Part shown: piece by piece, positions 6,834 through 9,525 of the stretch
Layout: each line of letters opens with the position of its first letter
How positions within the stretch are numbered: position 1 is the stretch's first letter
Assembly (NCBI GenBank): GCA_002307145.1
Contig: DBTR01000012.1
Location: 2,555-12,079, forward strand
Source of the DNA: Rhodospirillum sp. UBA1311
GTDB lineage: Bacteria > Pseudomonadota > Alphaproteobacteria > Rhodospirillales > Rhodospirillaceae
Length of the DNA stretch: 9,525 bases
Direction: 5' to 3'
The notes under the pieces: model-generated
The model's input: only the letters and a program-made list of their open reading frames with translations
Told to the model about the DNA's origin: nothing
The model's database searches: none
Made by a program: the position numbers and the translations under genes

Positions 6834-8354
6834 CTAATTCAACGCAACGACGGCCGTCGCGGCGGCGTCGGCCGCGCGAGCGGTTTCGAAATTCGCGATG
6901 AGATTGTCGACCGAAACCGACATCACGTCGAGGAACGGCATGGGGTAGAGCCCCATCCACAGAACCAGCACCACCAGCGGCGCGAACATCACCGCCTCGC
7001 GCCTTGTCATGTCCTGCATCGCCTTGACGTCTTCCTTCTCAATCTTGCCGAAGATGATCCGCCGGTAGAGGAAGAGCATGTAGGCCGCTCCCAGGATCAG
7101 GCCGGTCGCCATCAGCGCCGCGACCCAGGTGTTGACCTGGAACGCGCCGAGGATCACCAGCAACTCGCCGACGAAGCCCGAGGTGCCCGGCAGTCCGACC
7201 GAGGCCATCATGAACAGCATGAACACCGCCGCGTACTTCGGCATCCGATGGACGAGGCCGCCGTAGCGCGAGATTTCGCGGGTGTGCAGGCGGTCGTAGA
7301 TCACCCCGACGCAGAGGAACAGCGCGCCCGCGACGATGCCGTGCGAAAGCATCTGGAACAATGCGCCCGAGATCCCCTGCGGCGTCAGGGTGAAGATGCC
7401 GATGGTGACGAAGCCCATGTGCGCGACCGACGAATAGGCGATCAGCTTCTTCATGTCTTGCTGCACCAGCGCCACCAGCGAGGTGTAGATCACCGCGACG
7501 ACGGAAAGGCCGAAGATCATCGGCGTGAAGTCGGCGGTGGCCTGCGGCAACATCGGCACCGAGAAGCGCACGAAGCCATACGCGCCCATCTTCAGCAGCA
7601 CGCCCGCCAGGATCACCGAGGCCGCCGTCGGCGCCTCGACGTGGGCATCGGGCAGCCAGGTATGGACCGGCCACATCGGCACCTTCACCGCGAACGATGC
7701 GAACAGTGCGAGGAACAGCCAGGTCTGCATTGCGGGCGCGAAGCCGTGGCGCAGCAGCACCGGAATGTCGGTGGTGCCCGCCTGGAAATACATGAACAGC
7801 AGCGCGACCAGCATCAGCAGCGAGCCGGCGAGGGTATAGAGGAAGAACTTGAACGCCGCATAGATCCGGCGCGGCCCGCCCCACACGCCGATGAGGATGA
7901 ACATCGGCACCAGCACGCCTTCGAAGAAGATGTAGAAGAGCATGAAGTCGAGGGCGCAGAACATTCCCACCATCATGGTTTCGAGAACCATGAACGCGAT
8001 CATGTATTCCTTGACCCGATTGGTAATCGCCGACCACCCGGCAAGGACGCAGATCGGCGTGAGGAAAGTCGCGAGCAGCACGAACAGCACGGAAATCCCG
8101 TCCACGCCCATGTGGTAGGAGATGCCGGTGCCGGGCAGCCAGTCCGCCTGTTCGACGAACTGGAAGTCGGCGGTGCCGCGATTGAATCCGAACCAGAGGA
8201 ACAGCGACATCACAAAGGTGGCGCACGAGGTCAGGAGCGCAACGTTGCGGCTGTTCCGGGCAACGATCTCGGCCTCGCCCCGGATCATCAGAATGAACGC
8301 CACTCCCACCAGCGGCAGGAAAGTGATGATGCTCAACAGGGGCCAATCGGTCAT
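6834..8354 (-). CDS. nuoM: NADH:quinone oxidoreductase subunit M
   Basis: This is an antiporter-like proton-pumping subunit in the membrane arm of complex I, placed between NuoL and NuoN. It has 506 residues, the normal family size, with about 14 membrane helices. Residues aligned to the essential E. coli positions are intact: Glu145 in IFFEGVLVPMF (E. coli Glu144), Lys224 in FAVKVPMWPVHTWLPDAH (Lys234), Lys255 in LLKMGAYGF (Lys265) and Glu397 in GFVGELL (Glu407). VEAPTAASVILAG at 239-251 is the standard family signature. The ATG at 8354 is chosen because it begins with a membrane helix as in homologues, and AGGG sits eight bases upstream, overlapping the nuoL end. The frame is open further upstream but only as a shadow of nuoL. 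The alanine-rich tail (AADAAATAVVALN) is a minor lineage feature. Confidence 0.98.
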   Translation of the reverse strand: MTDWPLLSIITFLPLVGVAFILMIRGEAEIVARNSRNVALLTSCATFVMSLFLWFGFNRGTADFQFVEQADWLPGTGISYHMGVDGISVLFVLLATFLTPICVLAGWSAITNRVKEYMIAFMVLETMMVGMFCALDFMLFYIFFEGVLVPMFILIGVWGGPRRIYAAFKFFLYTLAGSLLMLVALLFMYFQAGTTDIPVLLRHGFAPAMQTWLFLALFASFAVKVPMWPVHTWLPDAHVEAPTAASVILAGVLLKMGAYGFVRFSVPMLPQATADFTPMIFGLSVVAVIYTSLVALVQQDMKKLIAYSSVAHMGFVTIGIFTLTPQGISGALFQMLSHGIVAGALFLCVGVIYDRLHTREISRYGGLVHRMPKYAAVFMLFMMASVGLPGTSGFVGELLVILGAFQVNTWVAALMATGLILGAAYMLFLYRRIIFGKIEKEDVKAMQDMTRREAVMFAPLVVLVLWMGLYPMPFLDVMSVSVDNLIANFETARAADAAATAVVALN

Positions 8355-8359
8355 CGCGC

Positions 8360-9525
8360 TCACCCTTCGAATCCCATGACATAAGCCGACACGAACACCG
8401 CGAGGCCGATGATCATGGCGAACGCGTAGTGATAGACGAAGCCGCTTTGCAGGAGCGCGGTGCGCCGCGCCGCGATGCGGGTGAGCAGCGAGATGCCGTC
8501 GGGGCCGAAGCGGTCGATGGTACCCTCGTCGACGGACTTCCAGAAGAAACGGCCGAGCGCGAACGCCGGGCGCACGAAGATCCGGTCGTAGAGTTCGTCG
8601 AAGTACCACTTGTTGAGCAGGAACCGATGGAGACCCGGCATCGCCTCGGCGAGTTTCGCCGGAAGACCCGGGCGAACCACGTAGAGGAGAAAGGCGATGG
8701 CGATGCCCGCGAGCGCGATCGCCACCGGCGCCAGCGCGATCGTCGGGTCGACATGGTGCGCCGCCGCGATCGGGTCCGTGGCGCCGACGGCGAGAGCCTG
8801 CTTCCAGAATTCGGAACGTTCCTCGCCGACGAAGGCGTCGTATCCGATCATGCCGGCAAAGATCGCGCCGACCGCCAGGACGATCAGCGGCACGAGCATC
8901 ACCCACGGCGATTCGTGAACGTGCGCCAGAGTCTTCTCGTCACAGCGCGGGCGACCGTGGAAAGTCATGAACAGCAGCCGCCAGGAATAGAACGCCGTGA
9001 GCAGCGCCGCGATCGCGCCCATCGCGAACGCATACTGGCCGACCGCGGAATGCGCACCCCAGGCGGCTTCGAGGATCATGTCTTTGGAGTAATAGCCGGA
9101 GAACACCGGCAGCCCGGCAAGCGAGAGCGAGCCGATCCACATGATCACGTAGGTGATCTTGATGTTCTTCCAGATGCCGCCCATCCGCCGCATGTCCTGC
9201 TCGTCGGACATCGCATGGATCACCGAGCCCGCGCCGAGGAACAGCATCGCCTTGAAGAAGGCGTGGGTGACGAGGTGGAAGATCGCCGCGCCGTAGGCCC
9301 CGACGCCGAGCGCGAAGAACATATAGCCGAGCTGCGAGCAGGTCGAATAGGCGATCACCCGCTTGATGTCGTTCTGCACGCAGCCGATCGTCGCGGCGAA
9401 CAGCGCGGTGGTCGCGCCGACGACAGCGACGACGTTGAGCGCGGTCTGGCTCAACTCGAACAGCGGTGACATCCGCGCCACCATGAACACGCCCGCCGTC
9501 ACCATCGTGGCGGCATGGATCAGCG
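8360..9525 (-). CDS. nuoL: NADH:quinone oxidoreductase subunit L, C-terminal part (cut by window edge)
   Basis: This is the distal proton-pumping subunit of complex I. The window holds the last 387 residues of a protein usually about 610-650 long, so roughly the first 250 residues lie beyond base 9525. The visible part begins LIHAATMVTAGVF, a signature of the central antiporter helices. It contains NDIKRVIAYSTCSQLGYM, the lysine of HAFFKAMLFLGAGS (matching E. coli Lys342) and YYSKDMIL (matching Lys399). The segment NKWYFDELYDR and the stretch after it belong to the long lateral helix that runs along the membrane arm. A last membrane helix (YAFAMIIGLAVFVSAYVMG) anchors the C-terminus. The stop at 8360-8362 is five bases before the nuoM start. 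The upstream genes nuoA to nuoK presumably precede it outside the window. Confidence 0.98.
   Translation of the reverse strand, partial: LIHAATMVTAGVFMVARMSPLFELSQTALNVVAVVGATTALFAATIGCVQNDIKRVIAYSTCSQLGYMFFALGVGAYGAAIFHLVTHAFFKAMLFLGAGSVIHAMSDEQDMRRMGGIWKNIKITYVIMWIGSLSLAGLPVFSGYYSKDMILEAAWGAHSAVGQYAFAMGAIAALLTAFYSWRLLFMTFHGRPRCDEKTLAHVHESPWVMLVPLIVLAVGAIFAGMIGYDAFVGEERSEFWKQALAVGATDPIAAAHHVDPTIALAPVAIALAGIAIAFLLYVVRPGLPAKLAEAMPGLHRFLLNKWYFDELYDRIFVRPAFALGRFFWKSVDEGTIDRFGPDGISLLTRIAARRTALLQSGFVYHYAFAMIIGLAVFVSAYVMGFEG

Noticed and set aside
5310..8384. A plus-strand open frame of 1024 codons rich in His, Arg, Glu, Asp and Gln
   Set aside because: It is exactly antisense to nuoM and nuoN. 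GC-rich codons for hydrophobic membrane helices read backwards as polar, charged residues and lack stops. There is no domain, no start signal, and the true genes are certain.
8355..8906. N-terminal extension of NuoM (frame open to 8906)
   Set aside because: The extra part is a shadow frame of nuoL. Homologues begin with the membrane helix that starts at 8354.
8429..9469. A plus-strand open frame of 346 codons
   Set aside because: It is antisense to nuoL with the same composition bias as the other shadows.
1..9525. tRNA or rRNA genes, CRISPR repeats, insertion sequences, riboswitches
   Set aside because: I found no cloverleaf, no regularly spaced repeats, no transposase and no recognisable aptamer. 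Non-coding space is limited to short gaps, the largest being 189 bases (916-1104).

Overview
The window looks like chromosomal core sequence from a GC-rich alphaproteobacterium. A Rhodospirillales-like lineage is my best guess. This rests on the gene order (complex I genes, then birA, coaX, an RNase J gene and methylmalonyl-CoA epimerase, with proS nearby), the protein sequences, and the presence of RNase J in a proteobacterium. All ten supported protein genes lie on the minus strand, so they read from high to low coordinates. Two are cut by the window edges: nuoL on the right and proS on the left.

Right and centre (9525 to 1105): a tightly packed run reads nuoL (partial), nuoM, nuoN, birA, coaX, rnj, mce, tag. 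Gaps are 39 bases or less. nuoM starts 5 bases after nuoL, birA ATG directly follows the nuoN stop, and the coaX stop and rnj start overlap as ATGA. This strongly suggests a co-transcribed unit. NuoL, NuoM and NuoN are the three antiporter-like proton-pumping subunits of NADH:quinone oxidoreductase. BirA attaches biotin to carboxylases, CoaX makes 4'-phosphopantothenate for coenzyme A, and Mce epimerises methylmalonyl-CoA. These three touch the same propionyl-CoA/CoA chemistry. RNase J is an RNA-processing and decay enzyme, and Tag removes 3-methyladenine from DNA.

Left (1104 to 1): a 189-base spacer holds a hairpin with a seven-T tail that reads as an intrinsic terminator on the plus strand, although no plus-strand gene is visible. 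Then come a small exported protein of unknown function and, after an 84-base gap with a possible promoter, the first 139 codons of prolyl-tRNA synthetase.

I found no tRNA or rRNA gene, mobile element, CRISPR array or phage gene. The many long plus-strand open frames are antisense shadows of GC-rich genes. I see no convincing new multi-gene system. The points most worth a second look are the orphan plus-strand terminator, the non-canonical tag plus exported-protein pair between mce and proS, and a short stretch in the spacer that resembles cloning-vector sequence.
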